Part shown: piece after piece, positions 23,014-33,115 of the stretch
How the letters are laid out: every line of letters begins with the position of its first letter
Numbering within the stretch: the stretch's first letter is position 1
Assembly (NCBI GenBank): GCA_015501055.1
Contig: JADNYV010000064.1
Coordinates: 1 to 64,000 of the forward strand
Direction: 5' to 3'
Length of the DNA: 64,000 nucleotides
DNA from: Mucidula mucida
Taxonomy: Eukaryota > Basidiomycota > Agaricomycetes > Agaricales > Physalacriaceae
The notes under the pieces: generated by a model
Databases searched by the model: none
Seen by the model: only the letters and a program-made list of their open reading frames with translations
What the model was told of the DNA's origin: nothing
Position numbers and translations under genes: made by a program

Positions 23014-23776
23014 ATGCCTGCTTCCGCCACTTCCGCTCTTTCTCGCTGCGTCGCCTGGTTTCTCGGAAAATGCAGTAGATCGACCAGTGAAAGACTGGTC
23101 GAAAAGACCGAAGAGTTGCGCATTGTGAGATGTCTCCTTTTATCGACTAGGTCGGTTCTGACACACGCAGCCCGCGCCTACTACAGATTCTTATACATAC
23201 CAGCCTCAGGATTTCAATTCAGGCGCGGCGCTCTTCACACTACCGCAGCATTCGCCTCTTGCTCTTCTTGAGCTTTCTCTCCTTTGCACGGCCCAAGGCG
23301 TCACTGCTGTCCTCGAGGAGCCGCAGACCATTGTCTTGCGTACAGCAGTGGCCGCCATCAAGGTCACCGTCGCTGAAGTTGTCGAACCGACCCCAATGGA
23401 AGTTGAGGTAGGAATTCCCAAGGCTGACGCCGATGCGCCCGCTTCTAATGGTGACCTTCAGATCCTCCTTCCTACACCGACCATTTGTCTTACACCACCA
23501 ACACCCACGAAGAGGAAGCCCACAGCTGACTCCAGATTGTTTGCAGGGCCTCTCCAGAACATCGGCAGCGCTCCTGGAACCCTGAGACCCAGCGGTAAAT
23601 GGCATGGCAGAAAACATACCTCCAGCCGGCGAGCGCATGGTAAAGAGAATCTCGCTAGCCGCCCATTGAAGACAAGAGAGGAGCGGCTGAAGGCATACAC
23701 GCCGCCTGCGCGCCTCCTCGGTCTACGCCAAGGTCAAGACAGTACTTCCCGATACCCGACAACACATAGATTTTAG
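23014..23776 (+). CDS. KEN-box small protein, copy A
   Basis: Three exons (23014-23124, 23171-23407, 23462-23776) give about 220 residues. Exon 1 starts MPASATSALSRCVAWFLGKC. Exon 2 has a helical LLELSLLCTAQGV region and ends with PTPMEVE. Exon 3 carries LTPPTPTKRKP, which holds S/T-P-x-K-type CDK sites, then a KEN motif in AHGKENLASRP and a basic ending. The second intron is in frame here but contains a stop in copies B and C, confirming splicing. KEN motifs mark APC/C substrates, so a cell-cycle-controlled protein is inferred. No homologue is recognised. Confidence 0.6.
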
Positions 23777-24560
23777 ATTGCTTGTTTCTCAATCCTCTTG
23801 CTCATCTAGTTCTGCTCTTCGATTTGCTTGTTTTTACGCTACAGACTCATACTTTACAGCTTTCTACTATCTGTAGTCCACTGTTCACACGGTGTTGAAG
23901 CAGATCTTTCCCTTTCAACTAGTACCTATATCTTCCCTTACTTATCTTTCGCTATTATCTGTAGTCCACTGTTCGCGCGGTGTTGAAGCAGAACTTTTCA
24001 TTTCGTACTTTACGCTATTTTTGCATGTATCACCTATCTATCTGTTCGCAGTCTTCATTTCTGTTTCCGAGTTTCGCTTATTGCATCTGTTGTTGTGCTC
24101 ATTTCAAACTTCAGTGTTACATGTATTTACCACAAACGCGCTTTCTTCCGCGCGCTACCTTCCGTCATTAATTCGAGTTTAGGCTTTTCAGCAGCGGGAT
24201 AAAAGCAAACAATGATCGAGCGGGAAAATCTCAGGGACCCGGGCGTGCTCTTCCTCTGAGTCTTTCCATAACATCCATGTCGATATGGACGAGCTCGCCA
24301 AATTTGCTAACGAGTACTCGGATTGGCTGAAGCTAGAAGTTGGATTGACCTGCCCTACATGCTTCGAACAACTGGCCGGAAACGCTCACTCAGATTGGAG
24401 TTTCGAAAGAAAACCTACCATTACAACTTCGGCTTATGCTATATGTTTGTTTACATGCTGGGCGCTCCATTCTCCCTACGGAAAATTGGGCTCATGAATG
24501 GAACCAAATTTGAATCGCATATATCAACGGGGACCGTCTCCATGGGCGTACATTTGCGAT

Positions 24561-24845
24561 ATGGCTAGGTGCCGTTTTTTAATCCTTGTTATTGCTTTTA
24601 TTCTTGCTTCTGCTGTGGCCGCTGTTGCAGATGAGCGTTCTGCTGGAACTCCCGAGATTCGCGTCTGCCGGCAGCTGGATGGACCTCCATGCATTTGACG
24701 ATTTGGGGGTTGGGAGGAGGAGGGAGAGGAAGGAGATGTTTATGGCGATGAACAGGATGAAGATGGTGATTGTGAAGATGACGATGATGGTTCGGTGGAA
24801 GAGCACTGCGAAGGTGACGAGTTTCTCTTCTTTTGTTTATTTCTG
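24561..24845 (+). pseudogene. Acidic secreted protein, decayed copy
   Basis: The leader MARCRFLILVIAFILASAVA is intact, but the frame stops at RQLDGPPCI. The acidic tract (EEEGEEGDVYGDEQDEDGD) continues in another frame. The same lesions occur in the copy at 43025, so they predate that duplication. Confidence 0.6.
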
Positions 24846-25465
24846 ACGAACAGCATGCGATTAGGGCATGACGACTCTGTCTGTGTCTTTTCCAGAATCT
24901 TTATCGTAGGGAACGCTGTTGTCTACGGTGACCGTCCAGGTTTCTGACCAGCTGACATTAGTCGTCTCCTTGACCGCGACTTCGGCTCTTCAAGTAAATC
25001 TAGACTGTCATCGTTGATCTCTTTCAATGTATCTCTCCTCGCGGCTTCTGCAGAGTCGTAACCCCACGAGCTCGATAGGGCTAAACCTTCCTTCTCAGTG
25101 GCGACGTCTCATAGGATTCGGAAAGACGTTCCTTTGTGGGGCTTTGTGCTGGGAGCGATTGTACCATCCCAGAGCCCATTGGTGATTGTCCCATAACGAA
25201 TCTTCTCCCGGTATAGGCTCATTGCCGCAGGAGAGGAAAACCTCTGATCGCCAGAATGTTTCGCCAAGTTGAGCGGGACAATGCACTCATCGCTAACATA
25301 TGTCACACGGACTGGGAGCTCTGTGAAATGCGCACCGCAGCCCGAGTTTTAGAATATTGGACATTTTCATTTTCAGTTATTTGCGCGTCAATCACAGATC
25401 CTGCAGCACGTGGAGAACAAGGAAAATGAGACGTGGTGTCGGCGTCTCTCCTTCCTTCGTCCACG

Positions 25466-25999
25466 ATGGACAAATCCCTTTCCCAACAGGAAAACACGAA
25501 GTCTTCCGACGTACACACTTCCCCGCCACCTGTGCGACCAGAGGCGTTTGGAGGGTCGTCGTCCTACTGCTTCCGAGCTCCTTGGTATTCAATTTTGCAA
25601 CGATCATCTCAGGGGACCCATATGAAATGGGCTTGTACGGTATGTTTTCATTATCAGTGCTCACTTTTACTCAAGCCGCTTAAGGAGTAATTGCGTGTGG
25701 TCTGGAGTCTTTCATCCGGGGGCTTGTGTCGTACGTACGTACGAGAGTTGACTCTGCTGAGGCATCCACGCGCACCGGGCATGGTGATGAGTCCCTACTG
25801 GTGCCGTCGGTCCCAGAAGATCCGCCGGTCAGTCATTTTCCCTTCTGAAGAGGCGGTCTTCTTTTTGTGTACAGCAGGATGCTTAAGAGTATTTTTGCAG
25901 AGCTACACGGATGCTGATTGTTCCGCTAGGTCGGCGACAATTCAGAAGCCGTCCAGCCAGGACCCCAGTCGGAGTCCTCCAGTGGCCAAGATGGTCTAG
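25466..25999 (+). pseudogene. Four-helix membrane protein, internally deleted copy
   Basis: Starts MDKSLSQQENTKSS like the intact 43940 gene. About 310 bases spanning the first two hydrophobic segments and intron 1 are missing, and the fusion puts exon 2 out of frame. The later exons, with SYTDADCSARSA at the end, remain readable. Confidence 0.75.
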
Positions 26000-26394
26000 A
26001 CTGAGTAAGCTTTTTGATTTAGACCTTTTGAGTGCGCTATTCACACCCGCTGGTAGTTCAGATTTGTTCGCAAATTTCCACTCTCCAATTCACTCTGTAC
26101 TCGGATCTCATCGCAATCATTAACTTATCATCGCATTCTCGGCTTCCATTCCACTCTCCAAATCACTCCGCACTCGGAATCGCATTGTAAACTTAAATCA
26201 TCGCCTACAGCGGCATACTCGGATTGGACTTTTTAGACATAGATATTGTCTGTACTATAGAGATCGTTATGAATGGCCTCAAGGGCATTAATACCCACAC
26301 GTTGCGAGTGCAACTGCAAGACTCAAGAGAGTGAATCCATCAGGAACTTATAAACACTAATCTGATCGGTACGGTTAGTGTTGCTAGCGCTTTC

Positions 26395-26740
26395 CGAGCG
26401 AGTAAAGTTATCGACATCAGTGCGTATATCACTGCAGCAAACCGAATACTATTGATATATTTTGAGACGACGACGCGCCATCTCCACAGGTCGAAGGCGG
26501 TGCTCGTGTCTAGCGACGAGGAGGAGCCGGTGCCGAAGAAGGTCAAGCCACGCCCACACCAATCTCTCCTGCAAATAGAGCTAACGCCAAATTGTAGATG
26601 ACGCCAAACCTTCACGCAAACGCAAGAAACCGGTCATTCTGTCCAGCGACGACGACGAAGTATCACCCTCGCTCAAGAAGAAATCGACACCTGCATAACC
26701 TAGAAGTCTGCTTCGTCCAAGAAGAAGGACAAAGAATACA
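26395..26740 (+). pseudogene. RFC1 exon 2-4 scar, copy 1
   Basis: Matches RFC1 from the end of exon 2 through exon 4 ([27 protein letters not shown]), including the introns between. Exon 1, most of exon 2 and everything after KKKDKEY are absent, and a stop interrupts exon 4. The left and right breakpoints are the same as in the copy at 45204-45545. Confidence 0.85.
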
Positions 26741-26777
26741 ACGACGATGGTCGCTAACTCGCTAAACTCGCCTATGA

Positions 26778-27665
26778 ATGCGTGAAATCCAGTCAATATC
26801 TTATCTGGAAACAAACTGTCCCGAACGAAATACATCAACGCACACCCAAATCGGATCCTTGAAACCCTGCCGCTACCATCCCATTTCAGGCGCCCGCCCT
26901 CCCCCTTCTCTCAACAGAAAGTTGGACTATGGAATCAAGTCTGGATCACCGAGGGACATCTTCTATGGGCGCATATTTGCGATATGGCCAGGTGCCGTCT
27001 GTTTAATCCTCTTTTTAGCCTTCATTCTTGCGTATGCTGTGGCCGTTGCCGCAAACGAGCGGTCTGTTGGCTCCGAGATTCGCGTCTATAGGCAGCTGGA
27101 CGACTATGCATATGATGATTTGGCGTACAGTGATTGCGATGATTCGGCGGAAGAGGACTGTGAAGGCGACGAGGTATGCCTGCTTCACTTATTTTTGTGG
27201 TTAGGGCATGCCTGTTTTGTTTCCGGGATCTCGTCAAAGGGAACACCGTCGTCCCCAGGTTTCTGAAAAGCCTAAATCATCATTATCGACACCAGCCTTC
27301 TTGACCGCGTCTCCTCCGGTGAAATCTACACCGTCGACGCCCTCGACGCCAGTACTATCGTCTTCCCAGGACTCCCGCCGGCACTACAATTCTCCCCAGC
27401 AGTACATCCACGTCTTGTGCTCGCAGATCCCGGAGGACCATCAGAAGCATCATCACCCTCGCCTGCCGCCGCTGCAGCGCTGACGTCTTTCGATGTATCT
27501 CTCCTCACGGCTTCGTTGACTCTACAGAGTGGTAACGCCACCAGCACGACGGGGTTGAGGCTTCCTTCTCAGCGGCCAGAGGCGCCGACGTCTAGTGGGG
27601 TCCGGGCAGACGTCCATTGTGGTTCGTTGTGCTTGGAGAGATCCTGCCAGGAGTATACTTTTTGA
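26778..27665 (+). pseudogene. Acidic membrane/secreted protein, altered copy
   Basis: An upstream ATG at 26778 opens a longer frame that enters the leader in a different frame from the 15970 gene and reads FAIWPGAVCLILFLAFILAYAVAVAA, then RQLDDYAYDDLAYSDCDDSAEEDC. The acidic tract is shortened. Exon 2 carries an extra base near 27370 relative to the intact copy, which breaks the Ser/Thr-rich frame. It may still encode a short anchored acidic peptide. Confidence 0.45.
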
Positions 27666-28069
27666 GTGCTTTACGTGTTCATGTCGTGAAAGCAGACGCT
27701 CATGCATGGTTACAGTTAGTAATACTAGGTACACTCTGGATTGAGTACATTTTGTTACTCTGAATCTATCACCATTGCGTTCATCAGATCGGGTTCTTAT
27801 GAAGGTCCATCATTGAATGCTATGCTACGGGAAATGGAAAGCGCTACTTGTAATGGTGTGTCCATATCTAAAGGTCGTTGGTCAGTCGATAGAATCGATC
27901 GCGTACCAGGACCAGACTGCGATTTTCATCCTCTACTCATCCCATATGCCGTCGAGCCAATCAATGGTGTACGAACGAGATAATTTTGTGGATCAATTTG
28001 TGCGAAACGCTGGGCGGTTTCGTGGGAGCAGAAGCAGATATTTCTCTTTCGACTACCTATATCCTTCTT

Positions 28070-28680
28070 TCGCTATTGTCTGTCGTCCACTGTTCGCGCG
28101 GTGTTGAAGCAGGATCTTTCATTTCGTACTCTATGCCATTTTGGCATGTATCACTTATCTATCTGTAGTCCACTGTTTGTTCTGTTTTCCGAGTTTCTTG
28201 TTTATCTTTGAAGAACGGCATGCGATCAGGGCATGACGACTCTGTCCGTATCGTTTCCAGAATCTTAATTGAAGGGAACGCTGTCGCGTACGGTGACCGT
28301 CCAGGTTTCTGACCAGCCTGAATTATCAATGCCGACAATAATCTCCTTGACCGCGACTTCGTCTCTTCAAGCGAAATTTACACTGTCATCATCCTCATCG
28401 GAGCTCAGTAGTCCTATCATTTCCAATTTCCAGGACTCGCACCACTACTACCCTCCCCAGCACTGCTACCGCGTCGCATGCGCTCCCAGATTCCGGAGGA
28501 CCATTTGCGTTTACAGAAGCCTCATCTCCCTCGCCAGCCGCTGCAGCGGCGTTGACATCTTTCGATGTATTTCTCCTCTCGGCTTCGGTGACTTTGAAGA
28601 GTGGTAAAGTAACGCCACTAGTACCATAGGGCTTAAACTGCCTTCTCAGCGACCAGACGGCGACGTCTAGTGGGTTCCGG
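28070..28680 (+). pseudogene. Exon 2 remnant of the acidic-protein family
   Basis: The 85-bp repeat core (GTCCACTGTTCGCGCGG) is followed by a stretch matching exon 2 (VTVQVSDQPE, TSFDVFLLSASVT in shifting frames). No leader or acidic tract is present. Confidence 0.45.
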
Positions 28681-29059
28681 CAGACGTTCCTCTGTGGCGC
28701 GTTGTGGTGGGAATAGTTGTGTGTTCATCTAGGTCAGGCGCTTACGCGTTCGTGTCGTCAAAGAAGAAGACGCTGATTCATGATTACAGTAAATACTAGG
28801 TACACTCGGTGTTGGATACAGCTTCATATCTTGTTTGTGGAAGTCAGATCGCTATCGCTATTGCGCTCATCGGATCGGGTTCTTCGTTCTAACGTCGAAT
28901 GCTATATGCACTATGGAGAATGGAAAGCGCTTCTTGTGATGGTGTCTCCATATCGAACGGTCGTTGGTTAGTCAAAGATTTGAGGCTCACAACGCCTATG
29001 TAGCATGTGGGATAGTGCACTGTTTCCTTCTTGTCGCCGACCGAGCACATATCCTTGCT

Positions 29060-29490
29060 TATCGTGTTATCAACGTGTTATGGTTTGCGATTATCCTTGA
29101 AAGAACTTGTGCACAACCAGCCGTAGCTACTGGAGCTCTTTGGAGGAGCGGGGGTGTCAAGACTTCAAGCGCGCCATTGAGGGCAGGTTTCCGTGTAGTT
29201 GTAGTAGGGGTCTGATGTTCCCCGTTAGAATCGCTGGGATGCAACCTTGAGCTGTTGTACAGAGGAATACGTCGATAGCCTCACCAAGTGCATGGATGGT
29301 CCTGATTATCTCGATGTGCAAAGCCATTTCCTTGGTACGTATTTCTTGTCGTACTAAATGCATGTATGACGAGGCTGATACATCATTGCTTAGCCTTACA
29401 GCAATATTGCCACGCTACGGAAAGCCTATCTCGTACCCGAGCGCGGCAGAGTCGATTCCGAGCTGTGAACGGTTTCTTTGGTAGGAAGTT
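29060..29490 (+). pseudogene. Cysteine-rich secreted protein, broken copy
   Basis: Exon 2 is recognisable (ATLSCCTEEYVDSLTKCMDG) and LQQYCH follows. A one-base loss after CAC shifts the remainder relative to the intact 17081 gene, and the exon 1 leader is degraded. Confidence 0.6.
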
Positions 29491-29503
29491 CTTCAAAGTC
29501 GTA

Positions 29504-29597
29504 GTCAGTCTTGGGCAATCATTGGATATAGTAGTCACTAGCCATTTTGAGTCAGTCTTGGGCAATCATTGGATATAGTAGCCACTAGCCATTTCTT
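29504..29597. repeat. 47-bp tandem duplication
   Basis: Two adjacent copies starting GTCAGTCTTGGGCAATCATT (29504 and 29551) differ at only two or three bases, so the duplication is young. Confidence 0.85.
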
Positions 29598-29599
29598 GA

Positions 29600-30570
29600 A
29601 ATAGAGGAAGGGCAGTCATAAGAAGGATTTTCGTCAGCTCGCCAGGTGCCTTCGTCGTGTAGAATAGACGAGCCATCATAGCCGAGCTCTGCCGTTTTCC
29701 AAACTCGGGTTGTACGAGTAACAACGCCAGAAGCTTGTAGATTGTTGACCAAGTAGACAGTGCGCCGCCGGTGTTAGGCTGAATCGACACCGTCTTGGTC
29801 TTCAGTGGAGTGTGAGGGGTGAGCGCTGCGAAATGAGAAAGCAGATATTCAAGAAACCTATCTACATGACCCCTCAAATGTTTCCCAATCACCTCGTACA
29901 ACCCTATAGGAAGGAATGTCTTATTGAACATATTCTGCGCTCTCTGCTCTGGATCCCACCAGATCGGCAGCGTCTTATAGAACCACATCAATGTCCAGAT
30001 ATAGCCCAAGATGTCAGTTTGGGCAAAGAACAAGAGTTTGCTCTTCAAAAATGTGACGGTGAATGAACAAAGGGAAGAGACCTTGAGAAGAGAACAAAGC
30101 GGCCAAGTCACATGGTCTAGCGTTGAGTCAAGGCCAGCTCGCCATTCACATAGAAACTGCTGCCTGGAACAACTTCGGTCCTCCGAGCACTGGCCAGAAG
30201 AGAAAAAGAACAGTAAAAAAGGCAGGGTAGAAGTTCCCACAACCTGACGACTTTACCTGAGAGTACTGGAAGAATAGGCGGACTACTCGGGGAGTTATCG
30301 TGCATTCGGGCTCTCTGATTATAATCAGAACGTCAATGAATGCTCTTCCGTCGTACCGTGTGTCCTGGTGGTCAGCCACAAAGCGACAACTTGGGATCAT
30401 AGCAAGTGTCAACACTTCGTGGAGTGACTTGGCGTTCTCGACAGTCGATGACCAACCTCACTAGACTGCCAGTAGTTTGCTGTAAACTCGAACGAACTTG
30501 AATCTGACTCCCTACTCTGCCAAATCGACGAATTCCTAGTGCGCTGGCCGGGTCCGATGAACGCACCGAA
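29600..30570 (-). CDS. Unidentified protein or remnant, minus strand
   Basis: A long frame (30240-29566) contains a protein-like stretch from DILGYIWTLMWFYKTLPIWW through LPIGLYEVIGKHLRGHVDRF to LLALLLVQPEFGKR. An upstream frame (RFVADHQDTRYDGRAFIDV, then RVVRLFFQYSQ) joins it through a plausible intron at about 30257-30190. Further exons upstream are uncertain. The composition is that of real protein, but I recognise no family, and the 3' end runs into the 47-bp tandem repeat, suggesting truncation. Confidence 0.35.
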
Positions 30571-30918
30571 CTGTCCCGATTATCGCGCTCTTCAATTGAG
30601 CTGTATTTACGTTTTGATGTTCTTATCCCATTCTACAGGTTGAACGGTGAGTTGATCGGAAATTGGATACACCACTGACAACCTTTGGTTCCACTTGAGC
30701 GCGTTTTTCGAATAGCAAAGACTCGAGGAGGAAATTTTGCGTTCCGGTGTACAAGGCAGACTCATCAACCGTTAGAGTGGACCTTGTTTGCACGGATTTC
30801 GTGGACTACAACGGACGATATCCGTAGCTCCATCCTGATCATACTTCTAGTCTTATGATAAGAAGGATATCAAGCTACAGGCTCGTTTTTGACGAGATGA
30901 TTTCCATTCTTCCCCACA

Positions 30919-32765
30919 ATGACTTCCTCCCTCCCCCTCTTGCGCACTCTCGTTGATATCATCTCATCCGGTGTGAAGGATATTGAGGACACCTGTGCGC
31001 GCAAGAATCTGGAATTCCCCGGTCTAGATGGCGCTTTTGAAGGCACTCAGGATATAGAGGCAACAAAAGACGTGCCTGAAGTAGCTCAGGCTATCTGCAC
31101 AATCGTTGCTGCTGCAAGTCATCTGACGGCGCTCGTACAGCCGGCGCAGACGTCTATGATGGCGGCTATAATGCAGGTACGTTGTCTTGGTACTGAAAAG
31201 CATGAAATACGCGCTTGACAGATGTCTCAGTTTAACGTATCCGCTGCATTATTCACGGCAGAAGCACTGAGCGTAACCGAAGTACTTCGTGACGTTGGAA
31301 ATACTGCGAGTGTTCTTTCGCTTCGCAGTTACCGTCTATTCACGACGCTGGCTCTAGGGTATGAACGTCGTGGATATTGCTTCTCATGCCGGGACTTCTC
31401 CGAAGAAATTGGGTGCGTTTTGCGAGTAACAATTCATCGATGACACTGTCTAACAGCCTTTCAGCACATGCTTTGCGTCTTTTGGCCACGGAGCACATTT
31501 ATAAGGAAGTAGCACCAGACTTTTTTTGCCAACAATCGTATTTAGTCTTTGTTGGACTCGGGGAAGCCACTATCAGAAGTGTTAGACCCGTTAGTATCTT
31601 ATTTCGTAAGATCATCTTGATGTACTGAACACTTGATGCTCGATAGGTCAAAGGATAAGTACACGGCACCGTGCAGTCCTATGCCTGTTATGGTCCAAGG
31701 ATTGTACGTGTTATCTCAATATACACGCCCTCGTGACCTACGCGATTATGACTCCAATAGCTGCGAAAGTGCCAAACTCAGCACACATATGCCCGTGTAC
31801 ATGTCAACTCCTTCAATCGCCTTCTCCGACGACCTGAATAAAACTCTATTCAATATGGTCAATAAGACGGAACTGACATTTTTCGAATATTTAGGACTCC
31901 CTGAGAACGCCCACATTAGGCAGAGATTTGGGATTGCCATGGGCACTCAGAGTACTCTTACCATGAACGGTAAGTGGTTGTCATGGACTTCTTCCTTTTC
32001 TCACCGTTATTCGAGGTTTTGATTGGCATTCTGTACCTGAGAGCGCCATTGTGGTCGACGTCGGTGGTGGAGTTGGAAGGGCGTCTTTGCCTATCGCAAG
32101 GACGTGTCATAAGCTCAAGATCAATGTCCAAGATTTACCCAACCTTGAGAACGATATGCACAACATTAGTCTCTGCCTTGGTCCTCCATCCGCGATACCT
32201 GATCAGTAGTTCAGTTCTGGAAAGCCGAATTTCCGGAGGCGCTTATAAGTGGTCGCGTCAAGTTTCAAGGTCAGCCTTCGCATCAGTTCTTGATGAATTT
32301 AGGGATGATAATGTGGCGCATGTTAGTACAAGACTTTTTCGGAACACAGCACGTCCAAGGTGCTGATGTATATCTTCTGAGATCGATATTGCACGACTGG
32401 AGTGACGTTTACTGTGCGAAAATTCTCAACCGCCTTCGAGAAGCAGCACGTCCACGATCAAAGCTTGTGGTAGTCGACGCAGTCCTTTCATACGCTGTTC
32501 AGTCTGATGATGGCGTTCTTCTTGCGAATTCTGGACATGCGAATCTTACGGGGCACGCGTACTCGGTACATGTGCATGATTTATCCTCTGATACTACCTG
32601 TAGTGTTGACTTTGGTGTTAGATGATCAATGGTCAAGAACGGACACTGCCAGAGTTCGAGCGATTGTTTGAGGAGAGCGGCTGGCGGCTGGAGAGCGTGA
32701 AGCGTCCTGATATGTCATACCAGTCTTTCATTGTTGCAGTTCCTTCAGATGTACCTATGAATTGA
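30919..32765 (+). pseudogene. Plant-type O-methyltransferase, probably inactive
   Basis: Family landmarks occur in order: RLLATEHIYKEVAPDFF (dimerisation domain), RQRFGIAM, the SAM-binding VVDVGGGVG near 32055, FWKAEFPEALISGRVKF, and LLRSILHDWSDVYCAKIL. The ending is NGQERTLPEFERLFEESGW. The fold is that of SAM-dependent small-molecule O-methyltransferases common in mushroom secondary metabolism. A run of seven T at about 31521 shifts the frame, and in the ancestral frame a TAG follows (ANNRI then stop). These two lesions argue for a pseudogene; the homopolymer could also be a sequencing error. About six or more introns are needed to connect the pieces. Confidence 0.7.
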
Positions 32766-33069
32766 AAATGCATTGTTTAAATCCGAGTCATTAGCATTGT
32801 GATTCAGCCCATGGAAATGTTGGATCCCTCGTGGCCGCAGTGGTCCAATTTTCGCTGAGGAAGGATCGGCATTCTTGTGCGCCCATTGTCCACACGGAGG
32901 TAATGCTAGCGAAATTCAATGCGTCCACACCTCGAGTCCACGTCCACAGACCGAATGCGGCAAAAGTGTCCAAATCGGGTAACTGTGACTGGCATTCCAT
33001 TGTGACAGTTCGATCATCTGAACTTGTCCACAACAGTCACGACGCGAACAAAGAGACGCGTCGTCGCGG

Positions 33070-33076
33070 TATAAAA
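33070..33076 (+). promoter_or_regulatory. TATA box of the FunK1 gene
   Basis: TATAAAA 40 bases before the ATG at 33116. Confidence 0.5.
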
Positions 33077-33115
33077 GCGTGAGTTTCTGTTTCTTTGTTG
33101 ACAACTACTCTCATC

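Larger units (their letters stand above)
23777..26760. repeat. Segmental duplication, copy 1 (about 3 kb)
   Basis: Almost identical to 42244-45560, apart from a gap of about 310 bases within the four-helix gene; shorter parts recur at 52853-53436 and 53974-54480. It contains an 85-bp direct repeat with the core GTAGTCCACTGTTC at 23875 and 23960. It carries decayed copies of the acidic-protein gene, the four-helix gene and RFC1, annotated separately. Confidence 0.85.

Noticed and set aside
23870..24010. Repeated GTAGTCCACTGTTC units as a CRISPR array
   Set aside because: Two long direct copies in a eukaryotic duplicated region, without short regular spacers.
29566..30240. 224-codon minus-strand frame taken as a complete gene
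   Set aside because: The start lies in a probable intron and the 3' end enters a young tandem repeat. Reported only as a tentative, partial gene.
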